Source: Planctomycetota bacterium
GTDB taxonomy: Bacteria > Planctomycetota > SZUA-567 > H5-PLA8
Reading direction: 5' to 3'
Assembly: GCA_016200135.1 (NCBI GenBank)
Contig: JACQFI010000094.1
Location: forward strand, 1 to 43,871
DNA: 43,871 nucleotides
Positions 23,584 through 31,430 of this stretch are shown piece by piece. Each line of letters opens with the position of its first letter. Positions within the stretch are counted from its first letter, which is position 1. The position numbers were made by a program, and so were the translations under genes. The notes below the pieces were generated by a model. That model was not told the DNA's origin. It saw nothing but the letters and a program-made list of their open reading frames with translations, and made no database searches.

Positions 23584-24992
23584 GCGTGCGGCTCCGGAGA
23601 AGCGGCCAGGGCCGGGCCCGCGGCCGCCGGCAGCGCGGCCAGCGTCGCCCCGGCCAGGGCAGGTTCGGGCGCGTGGACCAGGTCGTCGATGTTCACCATC
23701 AGCGGCGACGCGACGTGGGGACTCTTCAACTTCCATATCACGCCGTCCACGAAGAAGTGGTGGATCTGCACCCCCGCCGTCACCACGCCGATCGCCACGG
23801 CTTCCGGCGTGCCGTACAGCGTCGCCACTTTGGGCAGCAGGAAGAAGAGCGCCGCGCCCACGCCGAAATTCCGCTGCGCCCAGCGCATCGATTCCAGCAG
23901 CGCGTAGGGAATCGACGGCATCGCGCGCACCTGCCCGAAGACCTCCGCCGCGTACAGCGCAGTTGTCAGCACCGCGAACGCCGCGCCCACGTGCGGGTCG
24001 TTCAGCCGCGCGAGCGCGAATGCGATGACCATATTAAAGAGCCACCACCCAAACGCCGTAATGCCCGCCGGCGCGTCGGGCGCTTTCTTGCCCTCGTCGA
24101 CCGACTCCTTTAATTGCATCGCCCACGCGATGAGCATGTACTGCAGGCTGTGGAAGAACGGCACGAACTCCTGGAACGACGGCCAGCCGCCGCCGAGGAT
24201 CGGCATGAACCAGATGAACTGCGCCATCGCCGGCACCAGCACGATCAGCGGCACGCCGCGCTGATTGCGCACGCACCACCTCAGCACCAGCAGCAGGAAC
24301 GCGATGCCCGCCAGATACACCCACACTTCCGCGATCTGCCCCGCCAACTTCGGCACCCCCAGCCCCGGCACCTGGACACCGAAATAACCCTGCTGCTGCA
24401 GATCCTCGTGCGCCCTGATCGAAGTGCAGATGAACGTCCCGAAGACGAAGCTCGAGAGGAAGAAGCGCTCCAGCTTGCCCACGCGGAACCCGCTGCGCCG
24501 CGCGTACACCATTGTCACGCCCACCGTCTGCCCGCTGAAGTGGTACGGCGACCAGAGCAGATAGATCATCACGAAGATCGGCGCGAAGCGCTCGGGCTCG
24601 GCCAGCGATCCAATCACGCCCGCCGTCACGATCCACGGAATCACCAGAGCCGTCAGCGGATACTGCGCGATGTTCCCGCGCGAATGGTAGAGCCGGTAAT
24701 TCGTCGCCGCGAAGTGCGGCCAGTTGCAGACCCACATGAGCTGCGCGCCGAGCGTGTAGACCGCCGGGGTCCGCTCGCCCGAATGGAAATGCCGCAGCAG
24801 CGTGAAGGCGATGATCGACGCGCCGCCGACGAGCATGAAATCCACGAAGCCGTTGATGAAGTAGAGCTTCTTCGCGCCCGGCACGATGGGCGGAAGCGCG
24901 GGCGGCGCATTCGGATCGCGACCTATGCCGCCATGCGCAGCGTCCGCACTCGCGTCCTGAGCGCCGGTGTCCGTGGGTGTGGGTTCGCTCAT
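23580..24992 (-). CDS. Polytopic membrane protein of unknown function
   Basis: A 470-residue integral membrane protein. After a ~45-residue Pro/Ala/Asp-rich cytosolic-type tail come at least nine hydrophobic segments (for example FVDFMLVGGASIIAFTLL, FAPIFVMIYLLWSPYHF, VWVYLAGIAFLLLVLRW, AMAQFIWFMPILGGGW). Conserved-looking His/Asn motifs lie at segment borders: NWPHFAATNYRLYHS, SPYHFSGQTVG and VQIHHFFVDGVIWK. Such His clusters could bind a metal or haem, but this is speculation. I do not recognise the family. The ATG at 24992 has an AGGGA about eight bases upstream. It starts 10 bp after the YpdA-like stop codon and overlaps the cyclophilin gene by 4 bp, so the three genes form an operon. Confidence 0.8.
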   Translation of the reverse strand: MSEPTPTDTGAQDASADAAHGGIGRDPNAPPALPPIVPGAKKLYFINGFVDFMLVGGASIIAFTLLRHFHSGERTPAVYTLGAQLMWVCNWPHFAATNYRLYHSRGNIAQYPLTALVIPWIVTAGVIGSLAEPERFAPIFVMIYLLWSPYHFSGQTVGVTMVYARRSGFRVGKLERFFLSSFVFGTFICTSIRAHEDLQQQGYFGVQVPGLGVPKLAGQIAEVWVYLAGIAFLLLVLRWCVRNQRGVPLIVLVPAMAQFIWFMPILGGGWPSFQEFVPFFHSLQYMLIAWAMQLKESVDEGKKAPDAPAGITAFGWWLFNMVIAFALARLNDPHVGAAFAVLTTALYAAEVFGQVRAMPSIPYALLESMRWAQRNFGVGAALFFLLPKVATLYGTPEAVAIGVVTAGVQIHHFFVDGVIWKLKSPHVASPLMVNIDDLVHAPEPALAGATLAALPAAAGPALAASPEPHA

Positions 24993-25002
24993 CGCCATTT
25001 CC

Positions 25003-26001
25003 CTAACGCCCAAGCCTGATCTTCACGTGCGCGACGATGCGCGCGCCGTGATCGCGCGAATTGTCGATGAAGATCCGATCGGTGTCCAATCCCGCCTGCA
25101 CCGTCCCGGCCACGTACAGCCCGGGGACGTTGGTCTCACACGTCAACGCATCGAATTGCGGGGCCAGCGTCTCCGGATTCACCTCGACCCCGCACTGCTT
25201 CAGGAACGCCACGTCCGGCCGGTAGCCGATCAGAATGTACGCCGCGTCGGCCGCCACGAAGAAGCTCGTGCCGTCCTTGCGCCGGACCTCCGCGCCCTTG
25301 GGTTTCTCCTGAAAGGCCGTCACCACGCATTCCATGTGTGCGCTTATAGACCCTTCTCGGACACGGTTTTCGATGTCCGGCAGGATCCAGTACTTTACGC
25401 TTTCGTGAAATCTTCGGTCGCGTACGGCCAGCGTCACCCGCGCGCCGTTGCGCCAGAGGTCCAACGCGGTCTTGCAGGCTGAATTCCCCCCACCCACAAT
25501 CAGCACGTCCTCGCCGAAATGCGGGAACGGTTCTTTATAGAACGTCTGCACCCAAGGCAGGTCCTCGCCCTCCACGCCCAACTTAATGGGGTTGTCGAAG
25601 TACCCCGTGGCGCAAACCACCGTCCGCGCCCAGTACGCCCGCACCTTTTTATCCTTATAGGTGGAGACGCAGAAGGTCCCGTCCACCGCGCGCCGGATCT
25701 CGACGACCTCTTCATGCAGCGCCAGCGGCAGCTTGAAACGCGTCGCCACCGCGCGGTAATACGCCAGCGCCTGCTGCCGCGTGGCCTTCTCTTCAGGAAT
25801 CGAGAGCGGCACGCCGGCGATCTCCATGCGGTCGCGCGTGGTGAAGAACGTGAGGTACGTCGGATAGTTCAAGAAGGAATTGGTGAGCGCCCCGCGGTCG
25901 AAGACCCGCACGCTCAGGCCCTCCTTGAGGGCCTCGCAGCCGACCGCAATCCCCGTCGGCCCCGCGCCAATCACCAGCATGTCGAGCACTTCGTCATTCA
26001 T
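25003..26001 (-). CDS. YpdA-like FAD/NAD(P) pyridine nucleotide oxidoreductase
   Basis: A 332-residue cytosolic flavoprotein. The N-terminal FAD loop is VIGAGPTGIAVGCEALKEG and the NAD(P) loop is VLIVGGGNSACKTALDLWRN. Features of the YpdA family (putative bacillithiol disulfide reductase) are NYPTYLTFFTTRDRMEIAG, near the start, and ATRQQALAYYRAV. The close GLYVAGTVQAGLDTDRIFIDNSRDHG is also typical. In Firmicutes this enzyme reduces bacillithiol disulfide; whether this organism makes bacillithiol cannot be seen here. Start ATG is at 26001; a TTG at 26010 is also in frame. First gene of a tight operon with the polytopic membrane protein and the cyclophilin. Confidence 0.85.
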   Translation of the reverse strand: MNDEVLDMLVIGAGPTGIAVGCEALKEGLSVRVFDRGALTNSFLNYPTYLTFFTTRDRMEIAGVPLSIPEEKATRQQALAYYRAVATRFKLPLALHEEVVEIRRAVDGTFCVSTYKDKKVRAYWARTVVCATGYFDNPIKLGVEGEDLPWVQTFYKEPFPHFGEDVLIVGGGNSACKTALDLWRNGARVTLAVRDRRFHESVKYWILPDIENRVREGSISAHMECVVTAFQEKPKGAEVRRKDGTSFFVAADAAYILIGYRPDVAFLKQCGVEVNPETLAPQFDALTCETNVPGLYVAGTVQAGLDTDRIFIDNSRDHGARIVAHVKIRLGR

Positions 26002-26078
26002 ACAAAACAAGATACCGCAGCGGAGGCAAGGCCGCTATGGAAAGGCTCATCCAAGAAACCAAGAGGCTCGCGGAAAGG

Positions 26079-26537
26079 TTATCGCTTGAACTTCATCTCC
26101 ACCGCCAGCTCTTCCTTGCCTTCCGGCGAGATGTTGTGCATCATGATCTGAAACGCGTCGTCCGCGGCCTTCTTGAGGCCAATCTTCCAGCCCCAGTCCG
26201 GGCCGGGAGGCGCGGCATAAGCGCCCCGGACCACAACCTCGCCGCCGTCCTCGGTCTTTCCCGCGCAGGTCATCATCTTGCGGTCCATGTGCCAGGAGTC
26301 CACCCAGATGATTTTCGCCTCGGCGGTCTTCTCATTTCGTCCGATCAACAGCATCCCGTCTTGAGGCTTTCCGTCATAGCACCAGGTGTACTGGATGCAG
26401 GTGAACTTGCCCTGCGCGACGAGCGAAACCACGGCCGTCGCGTCGCAGGCCGAAGGGGGTGCATTGGGCGCTTCCCACAGGCGATTGGAGCCCTTCCAAG
26501 CGCCCGCCAGCTTTTCCAGCCCGCCGTTATCGGTCAT
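26079..26537 (-). CDS. DUF1579-like protein
   Basis: A 152-residue soluble protein without a signal peptide. The pattern LEKLAGAWKGSNRLWEAP at the start, a central run of beta strands and MTCAGKTEDGGEVVVRG resemble DUF1579-type beta-barrel proteins; function unknown. Its ATG overlaps the TGA of the upstream gene, so translation is coupled to the TIGR03067 protein. It ends 77 bp before the YpdA-like start codon on the same strand. The resemblance is my recollection of the family, not an alignment. Confidence 0.7.
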   Translation of the reverse strand: MTDNGGLEKLAGAWKGSNRLWEAPNAPPSACDATAVVSLVAQGKFTCIQYTWCYDGKPQDGMLLIGRNEKTAEAKIIWVDSWHMDRKMMTCAGKTEDGGEVVVRGAYAAPPGPDWGWKIGLKKAADDAFQIMMHNISPEGKEELAVEMKFKR

Positions 26538-26980
26538 CTTTTTTTTTCAAGCTTATAGGTCATCAGAAAGAGCTTCGTGCCCGGCTTGGTCTTGAACTCC
26601 GTGGGCCGCGCCTGCCCGCTCAGGTCGTAGCAGATCGTCATTGTATCGTCTTTAAGCTCGTAGATCGCTGGGTATTCCTTGCCCTTGTTGGGCCCTTCCT
26701 TGCCAATGATGTCCATGGCCATCGGCTTCTTGGACGCGTCCACCTTGATGACGCCCTTATCGTCGCCGATTGCGTTTGTGAGCGTGTACGTATCGCCGTC
26801 CAGAACTAGCTTTATGCCCTTGAGCCCATCCTCAGGCATCTTCTGGCCCGCCAGTTCGCCCGCGACCGGCAGCCACGTGCCCTGCACAGCCTTCAGCGCC
26901 GCATCCTTCTCGTCCGCCCCGCGAACCGAACCCGCAAGCACCGCGCAAACCGTTAACAGGAACAGAGCCGCAATCTTCAT
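26534..26980 (-). CDS. Secreted TIGR03067 planctomycetal-domain protein
   Basis: A 148-residue protein with a signal peptide (ALFLLTVCAVLAGSVRGADE). The mature part fits the TIGR03067 domain: KAVQGTWLPVAGELAGQKMP near its start, the GIKLVLDGDTYTL strand, KKPMAMDIIG and YPAIYELKDDTMTICYDLSG near the end. This lipocalin-like family is expanded in planctomycetes and has no known function. GGAG lies eight bases before the ATG at 26980. It is translationally coupled to the DUF1579-like gene through an ATGA overlap. This is the best single taxonomic pointer in the window. Confidence 0.9.
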   Translation of the reverse strand: MKIAALFLLTVCAVLAGSVRGADEKDAALKAVQGTWLPVAGELAGQKMPEDGLKGIKLVLDGDTYTLTNAIGDDKGVIKVDASKKPMAMDIIGKEGPNKGKEYPAIYELKDDTMTICYDLSGQARPTEFKTKPGTKLFLMTYKLEKKR

Positions 26981-27070
26981 CGTCGTTCTCCGGAGGTTTT
27001 CTTGGTTCATACCCGCTGCCAGGACTTCCTGATCGGTTACCTTTAAAACAATAACTAAGCCCTAAGCAAA

Positions 27071-27172
27071 TTCCAAACTGCAAACGGCAAGAACCCAATA
27101 AACAGCAAACCGAATTCGCAGTTGCCCGCGTCGCGGTTTGCCGTTCTCTGTTTGCCGTTTGCCTGGTTCTTG
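27071..27172. repeat. Long imperfect inverted repeat
   Basis: A block rich in CAAACGGCAAGAACCC (27071-27113) is followed by a roughly complementary block with CGGTTTGCCG and GTTTGCCGTTTGCC (27134-27172). A large hairpin can form between the toroid gene and the TIGR03067 gene. It is contiguous with copy A of the 3'-end element. Confidence 0.55.
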
Positions 27173-27192
27173 GTTCTTCTAATTTGGTTCTT
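27170..27192 (-). repeat. 3'-end element, copy A
   Basis: On the plus strand TTGG then TTCTTCTAATTTGGTTCTT, nine bases from the stop codon of the toroid gene (27202). Same element and orientation as 31510-31532 and 32885-32907. Confidence 0.7.
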
Positions 27193-27201
27193 ATTTGTTG
27201 T

Positions 27202-29142
27202 TCATCGGTTCAACGGCAGGTACCGGTAATAGACTTCCAGGCTGAGCGTCGCCATGGCCGTCGAATACACGCGGCCGCCGGAGCAATCGAACGCGGTGAC
27301 GGGGTCCCAGGAGCCGTCCACGTCCTGCACGCTCTTGTCCAGCGGCCCGCCCTTGCGCTGATTGGGCAGCAGGGCCTTCTTCAAATCTTCATTCCATTTC
27401 TTCCAAGCGTCGCCGCCGGTCTGGAACATCCCCAGCGTGCCGTAGTACCAGTAGTAGAAATTCTGCGGCGGCTGCTCCCAGTTCGCCGCGGGATCCCAGC
27501 GCGGCGAGTTCTTGGAAATCATCTCCGCCTGCTTCTGCGTCTCCGCGCCCAAGCCGAGGAATTGCAGCGCGGCCATGCCCACCGCGGTCATCGTGATGCC
27601 CTTGTTGGCTTCAAATTCCTTAAAGGGATCGTAGCGCACCTTGCCCCAGTAGCCGTCGGCGTCCTTCTCGGAAGCCTTGGCCAGGAAATCGACGGCGCGC
27701 GTGAAGACCTCTGGCGGAACTTTCAGCTTCGCGATCTTGGCGCTCTTCAGGGCCATGATCACCCAGCCGAAGAGCGACGTGGAACTCCACTCGTGATGCG
27801 TCCACGCGCCCGTCGGACGCTGCAATTGGACGAGATAATCGACGCCTCGCTGCGCGGCGGTAGCGATGTAGGAATCGTGCGACATCGCGTACGCTTCCGA
27901 GAGCGCGAGCGTGGCGAGCGCCGCGTCGTAGCGGTCGTAGTCCTGCTCCCGCGGCGGGTTGAAGCTGCCGTCGGGCCGCTCTTTCGACATCAGGTACTCC
28001 AGCGCCTTATTCACCTGCGCTCTATATTTGCCCACCTTCGGCGTGTGGCCCGCGCCCAGAAACGCGAGCGCGGCGAGGCCCGTCATGCCGACCTCGTGGC
28101 TCGCATTCGCCGCGCAGCCGAACCCGGGGCTGTTGCCGCCGCCGTACTTGGCCACTTCCCAATGCCCGTCGGCTTCCTGGTGCCGCGCGAGCCAATCCAG
28201 GCCGGCGTCGACGGCGGACTCGGTGGCCTTGCTCCCGCCGTGGCGCATGACCATGAGCCTGCGCCCGCCGCCGTTGCGCATCCCGAAACTGCCGTGCCCG
28301 GATCCGTTGTCGATGCCCGTGCCGGTTCCGTTGCCGCCGCCCCAGCCGCCGCCCGTACCTGGGCTGGAAGGGCCGCCGACGCCGATCAGATCTTCGAGCA
28401 GCCCCGCGCCGCCGTTGCCGCCGCCGCCGGGCGGTTCGTCGTTGCCCGCTTCGCTGTGGAACATGTGGGCGTCCGGGTTGCCGAACGCGCTGTGCGTGTC
28501 CGGCCGGTCCGGGTTGACGGTCTCGAAGTGATCGCCGAGTTCCGCCTTGGCCAGGATATCGGGCGGGACCACGATGTTGGAGGAGACGTCCGAGTTCGGA
28601 TCCGTCGCGGGGGTCGCGTGCTTGCTGTCGAGGATATCGCGGACTTCGGGCTTCTTGAGTTGCTCTTCCAGCGGCTGCAGCGTGGGCGCGCGTTCCAGGT
28701 TCGCCACCACGATCACGGTGTCCTGGTCGCCGATGCCGTGCACGGCCATGGTGATCAGTCCCAGCAGCGCGATGAGCAGCACGTGCAGACACGCCGAGAT
28801 CGCCCACCAGGGCGCGGAGCCCAGCCTTTCGAGCTTACTTGAAGAGGCCTCGGCCGGGACGCGCTCACGCTCTTCCAGCTCCGGAACCTTCGGCAGCGGG
28901 CCGGTCGAGACCGTATGCAGCCGCCGTTCGGCTTGGCGCTCGAAACCCGGGCTCACCGCTGCCGCCGGCAGCACACTGCGCAGCAGTCCCTGGACCTCGC
29001 GCAGGTTCTTCACCGCCGCGCGGCACTTGGCGCAATTAAGCAGGTGATTCTCCACCTGGGCCCGGTCTTGCGCGGACAGCGCCTGATGGGAGCAGTCCAG
29101 GATCTTATCGCAAAGTTGCAGGCATTCGTTCGGGGCCGGCAT
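27202..29142 (-). CDS. Anti-sigma-like zinc-finger membrane protein fused to an alpha/alpha-toroid domain
   Basis: A 646-residue protein with four parts. Residues 1-45 resemble an anti-sigma zinc finger (HC2): His33-x3-Cys37-x2-Cys40, with Cys7, Cys11 and Cys17 before it. Residues 112-134 are a transmembrane helix (WWAISACLHVLLIALLGLIT). A ~150-residue linker follows, with a Gly/Asn-rich segment near 230-290. The C-terminal ~340 residues are a squalene-cyclase/prenyltransferase-type alpha/alpha toroid with repeats ending in DG-x-W/F: LDWLARHQEADGHW, LEYLMSKERPDGSF and VDYLVQLQRPTGAW. The toroid should lie outside the cytoplasm. AAGGAG lies seven bases before the ATG at 29142. It starts 17 bp after the ECF sigma factor stop, so it is probably its partner; anti-sigma action is inferred, not shown. 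Confidence 0.85.
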   Translation of the reverse strand: MPAPNECLQLCDKILDCSHQALSAQDRAQVENHLLNCAKCRAAVKNLREVQGLLRSVLPAAAVSPGFERQAERRLHTVSTGPLPKVPELEERERVPAEASSSKLERLGSAPWWAISACLHVLLIALLGLITMAVHGIGDQDTVIVVANLERAPTLQPLEEQLKKPEVRDILDSKHATPATDPNSDVSSNIVVPPDILAKAELGDHFETVNPDRPDTHSAFGNPDAHMFHSEAGNDEPPGGGGNGGAGLLEDLIGVGGPSSPGTGGGWGGGNGTGTGIDNGSGHGSFGMRNGGGRRLMVMRHGGSKATESAVDAGLDWLARHQEADGHWEVAKYGGGNSPGFGCAANASHEVGMTGLAALAFLGAGHTPKVGKYRAQVNKALEYLMSKERPDGSFNPPREQDYDRYDAALATLALSEAYAMSHDSYIATAAQRGVDYLVQLQRPTGAWTHHEWSSTSLFGWVIMALKSAKIAKLKVPPEVFTRAVDFLAKASEKDADGYWGKVRYDPFKEFEANKGITMTAVGMAALQFLGLGAETQKQAEMISKNSPRWDPAANWEQPPQNFYYWYYGTLGMFQTGGDAWKKWNEDLKKALLPNQRKGGPLDKSVQDVDGSWDPVTAFDCSGGRVYSTAMATLSLEVYYRYLPLNR

Positions 29143-29159
29143 GCCGCGTCTCCTTTTAG

Positions 29160-29771
29160 TTAGGCTTCGTCCCGCTTGCGGCCGGAGCAACTCGCGTCTT
29201 GCGTGTGCGTCTCGCCCAGGTACGTCTTCAGTTTGGCGTGCAGCTTGAGTTCGGCTTCGTACAGCCGCCATTTGACCGTGCCGGCCGGCGCCGCGAGCCG
29301 CTCCGCGATCTGTTCGCAGGTCAACTGTTCCCAGAAATGCAGCACGACCACCGTGCGGTGGGCATCGGAAAGGGACTCGATCGCGCGCGCCACGACCTCC
29401 CGGAGTTCCAGGAGGTTGAAGCCGCCCGTCGTCGCATGCTTGCGCGGCAGTTCGCGCGCCTGCCGGTCCGCTCCGTCCGCTTCCCTGCGCCGTCCGCGCC
29501 GGCGGTCGAGCGCGTTGGCCCGGTTGATCGTGCGCAGCCACGCGCCCAGCGATTGGATCTCGGCAAGCTGCCCGCTCTTCTGGAAAGCCTTGCAGAACGT
29601 CTCCTGGACGGCGTCCTCGGCCTCGGCTTGGTCGCCCAGAATCGCCACGCCCTGGTTGATCAACTCGGCCCGGTAACGTTCGACGATCTCCCAGAAATGC
29701 TCCGGCACTCGTCCCTGAGCACTCAAGCTCATACCTTTCAGCACGTGATGGGCAGCCGTAGTGGAAGCCAT
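29160..29771 (-). CDS. ECF-type RNA polymerase sigma factor
   Basis: A 203-residue extracytoplasmic-function sigma factor. Region 2 contains DQAEAEDAVQETFCKAFQK and SLGAWLRTINRANALDRRR; region 4 contains VVLHFWEQLTCEQIAERL and GTVKWRLYEAELKLHAKL, the usual helix-turn-helix. There is no sigma 1.1 or region 3, as expected for the ECF group. The ~12 residues after region 4 carry one Cys. The adjacent downstream membrane protein carries a zinc-finger cytoplasmic domain, as in sigma/anti-sigma pairs. Start ATG 29771; an internal ATG at codon 14 is also possible. Targets unknown. Confidence 0.92.
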   Translation of the reverse strand: MASTTAAHHVLKGMSLSAQGRVPEHFWEIVERYRAELINQGVAILGDQAEAEDAVQETFCKAFQKSGQLAEIQSLGAWLRTINRANALDRRRGRRREADGADRQARELPRKHATTGGFNLLELREVVARAIESLSDAHRTVVVLHFWEQLTCEQIAERLAAPAGTVKWRLYEAELKLHAKLKTYLGETHTQDASCSGRKRDEA

Positions 29772-30112
29772 GGTTTCGTCCCAGACCCGTTTCCTGCATT
29801 ATGGCCGATGGAAACGGCCGGACGGTTGGGGTTATATGGAAAATATCCCGCACAAATACGCACATCTGCGCACAGCGATACTATAAATTTAGTATTCAAT
29901 TATAGTTATGATTCAATTCCGGAACGAGCGTTGGCGAAAATTGGGGCATTTCTTGAATAGCTTACCCCACGACTCTCTCCTGCCGAGGCGGAGAAGAAGG
30001 AACAGCCACGAGAAGGCGGTTGTTATTCCGGGAAATGTCCAAATATCCGTTGACGCTTCCGCTTTCGCGCTGTAGTTAACAGTTAAGTTAATTAACCATG
30101 GAGTTAATTGAG
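29772..30112. other. Divergent intergenic region between the sigma and ArsR genes
   Basis: 341 bp without a gene. An AT-rich core at 29878-29915 holds a TATAAT on the minus strand (29904-29899), about 128 bp from the sigma start codon, and a short dyad TACTA/TAGTA (29879-29894). The right end carries the ArsR promoter and operator candidates. No convincing -35 box pairs with the TATAAT. Confidence 0.5.
30075..30109 (+). promoter_or_regulatory. GTTAA-rich candidate operator of the ArsR gene
   Basis: Palindromes GTTAAC (30075-30080) and GTTAATTAAC (30087-30096) with further GTTAA copies at 30082 and GTTAATT at 30103 run up to the start codon. A TTGACG (30050-30055) lies just upstream and could be the -35 box. 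Repeats of this kind at the regulator's own start are typical of autoregulation. Confidence 0.5.
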
Positions 30113-30481
30113 ATGGTGGACACCCTCAGTCAGACCTTCTCCGCGCTCGCCGATCCTACGCGCCGCGCGATGCTGATCCGCCTTAAAGACGGCGAGGCCT
30201 CCGTCTCCGACCTCGCCAAGCCGTTTCTCAAGGACATGAGCTTGCCCGCCGTCACCAAACATCTGCAGGTCCTCGAGCGCGCCGGCCTGATTGCCAAATC
30301 CCGCGCAGCCCAGTGGCGGCCCTGCCGCCTCAAAGGCGAGGGCCTCAAGGATGCCGTCGACTGGATGGAGCAGTACCGTAAGTTCTGGGAGGAGCGTTTC
30401 GACCGCCTCGAAGAATACCTCAAGACCGTGACCGCCAAAACCAAGGGGAAAGGAAAAAAGCATGGTAAAGGCCAGCAGTAA
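30113..30481 (+). CDS. ArsR-family transcriptional regulator
   Basis: A 122-residue winged-helix regulator of the ArsR type found with SRPBCC proteins. Landmarks are FSALADPTRRAMLIRLKDGE, the recognition region LPAVTKHLQVLERAGLIAKS and the wing RAAQWRPCRLKGE. No metal-binding Cys pair is visible in the recognition helix. The Lys/Gly-rich tail overlaps the next gene by 20 bp. The ATG at 30113 has GGAG nine bases before it, better than the ATG at 30098. Such regulators usually control the neighbouring SRPBCC gene and themselves; the GTTAA repeats at the start support self-regulation. Confidence 0.92.
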   Translation: MVDTLSQTFSALADPTRRAMLIRLKDGEASVSDLAKPFLKDMSLPAVTKHLQVLERAGLIAKSRAAQWRPCRLKGEGLKDAVDWMEQYRKFWEERFDRLEEYLKTVTAKTKGKGKKHGKGQQ

Positions 30482-31415
30482 GTCCAACGAGATCCGTCTC
30501 ATCCGGGAGTACGACGCGCCCGTAAAGGTCGTCTGGGACGCCTGGGTCGATCCCAAGCAGGCCGCGCAGTGGTGGGGGCCGCGCGGCTTCACGCTCACCA
30601 CGCACAGCAAGGATTTCCGCGTCGGCGGGACCTGGGTCTACACGATGCACGGCCCCGACGGCACAGACTTCCCGAACAATACTGTTTACCTCGAAATTGT
30701 GGAACACAAGAAGATGGTCTACGACCACGGCGGGAACATCAACAGTCCGCCCATGTTCCGCGTCACGGTGCTCTTTTCCGAATCCGGCGGCAAAACAAAA
30801 ATGGATATGACCATGGCGCTGCCGACGCCCGAGGCCGCCGAAAACGCCCGCAAGTTCATCAAGAAGGCCAACGGCGATTCCTGCTGGGACCGCTTCGCCG
30901 AGTACCTGGACAAGAAGATTACTCAGAAAGAGATCTTCGTCATCAACCGCAGCTTCGCGGCGCCCATCGAGACCATGTTTGAGGTGTGGACCAATCCCCA
31001 ACACGTCGCGCAGTGGCTGCCGCCGACGGGCTTCACGATGGAGTACCTCAGCGCCGAGATCAAGCCCGGCGGCAAGACGTCCTATTGCATGGGCAACGGG
31101 CAGATGAAGATGTACGGGCGCGCGCATTACCTGGAGATCGTGAAACCCCACCGCCTCGTCTACACGCAGGAGTTCTGCGACGAGAAGGGGAATATCGCGC
31201 GGCATCCCAAGGCGCCGACCTGGCCGGAGACGATGCTTACCACCGTTACGCTGACCGCGGAAGGCCCCGAGCAGACGCGCGTGACGGTGAAGTGGGAGGC
31301 GTATGGCCAGTACACGCCGGAAGAACTGGCGACCTTCCTCCACGCCCGCGGCGGCATGACGATGGGCTGGACCGGCTCCTTCGACAAGCTGGAAGAGTAC
31401 CTCGTGAAGGTCTAA
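30462..31415 (+). CDS. Tandem SRPBCC (AHSA1-like) domain protein
   Basis: A 317-residue soluble protein made of two START-like SRPBCC/AHSA1 domains in tandem. The first (about residues 1-150) opens IRLIREYDAPVKVVWDAWVD and holds QAAQWWGPRGFT; the second (about 160-317) opens FVINRSFAAPIETMFEVWTN and holds HVAQWLPPTGFT. Each ends with a Leu-Lys/Glu helix (FAEYLDKK; FDKLEEYLVKV). Most relatives have only one domain, so this is an internal duplication. The fold binds hydrophobic ligands; the ligand is unknown. AAAGGA lies before the ATG. It overlaps the ArsR gene by 20 bp and is clearly cotranscribed with it. Confidence 0.9.
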   Translation: MVKASSKSNEIRLIREYDAPVKVVWDAWVDPKQAAQWWGPRGFTLTTHSKDFRVGGTWVYTMHGPDGTDFPNNTVYLEIVEHKKMVYDHGGNINSPPMFRVTVLFSESGGKTKMDMTMALPTPEAAENARKFIKKANGDSCWDRFAEYLDKKITQKEIFVINRSFAAPIETMFEVWTNPQHVAQWLPPTGFTMEYLSAEIKPGGKTSYCMGNGQMKMYGRAHYLEIVKPHRLVYTQEFCDEKGNIARHPKAPTWPETMLTTVTLTAEGPEQTRVTVKWEAYGQYTPEELATFLHARGGMTMGWTGSFDKLEEYLVKV

Positions 31416-31430
31416 GGAAACATGCGGTCC

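Noticed and set aside
25003..26001. Proof of a bacillithiol system
   Set aside because: The YpdA resemblance alone does not show it; no bacillithiol biosynthesis gene is in the window.
27184..28842. A 552-codon frame on the plus strand opposite the toroid gene, and a similar 537-codon frame at 36723-38336 opposite the long kelch gene
   Set aside because: Both are antisense shadows with Arg/Val/Ala-rich composition, while the opposite strand shows clear domains, signal peptides and ribosome-binding sites.
29143..29865. Extension of the toroid protein frame to 887 residues
   Set aside because: The added part overlaps the sigma factor gene in another frame; AAGGAG before the ATG at 29142 marks the start.
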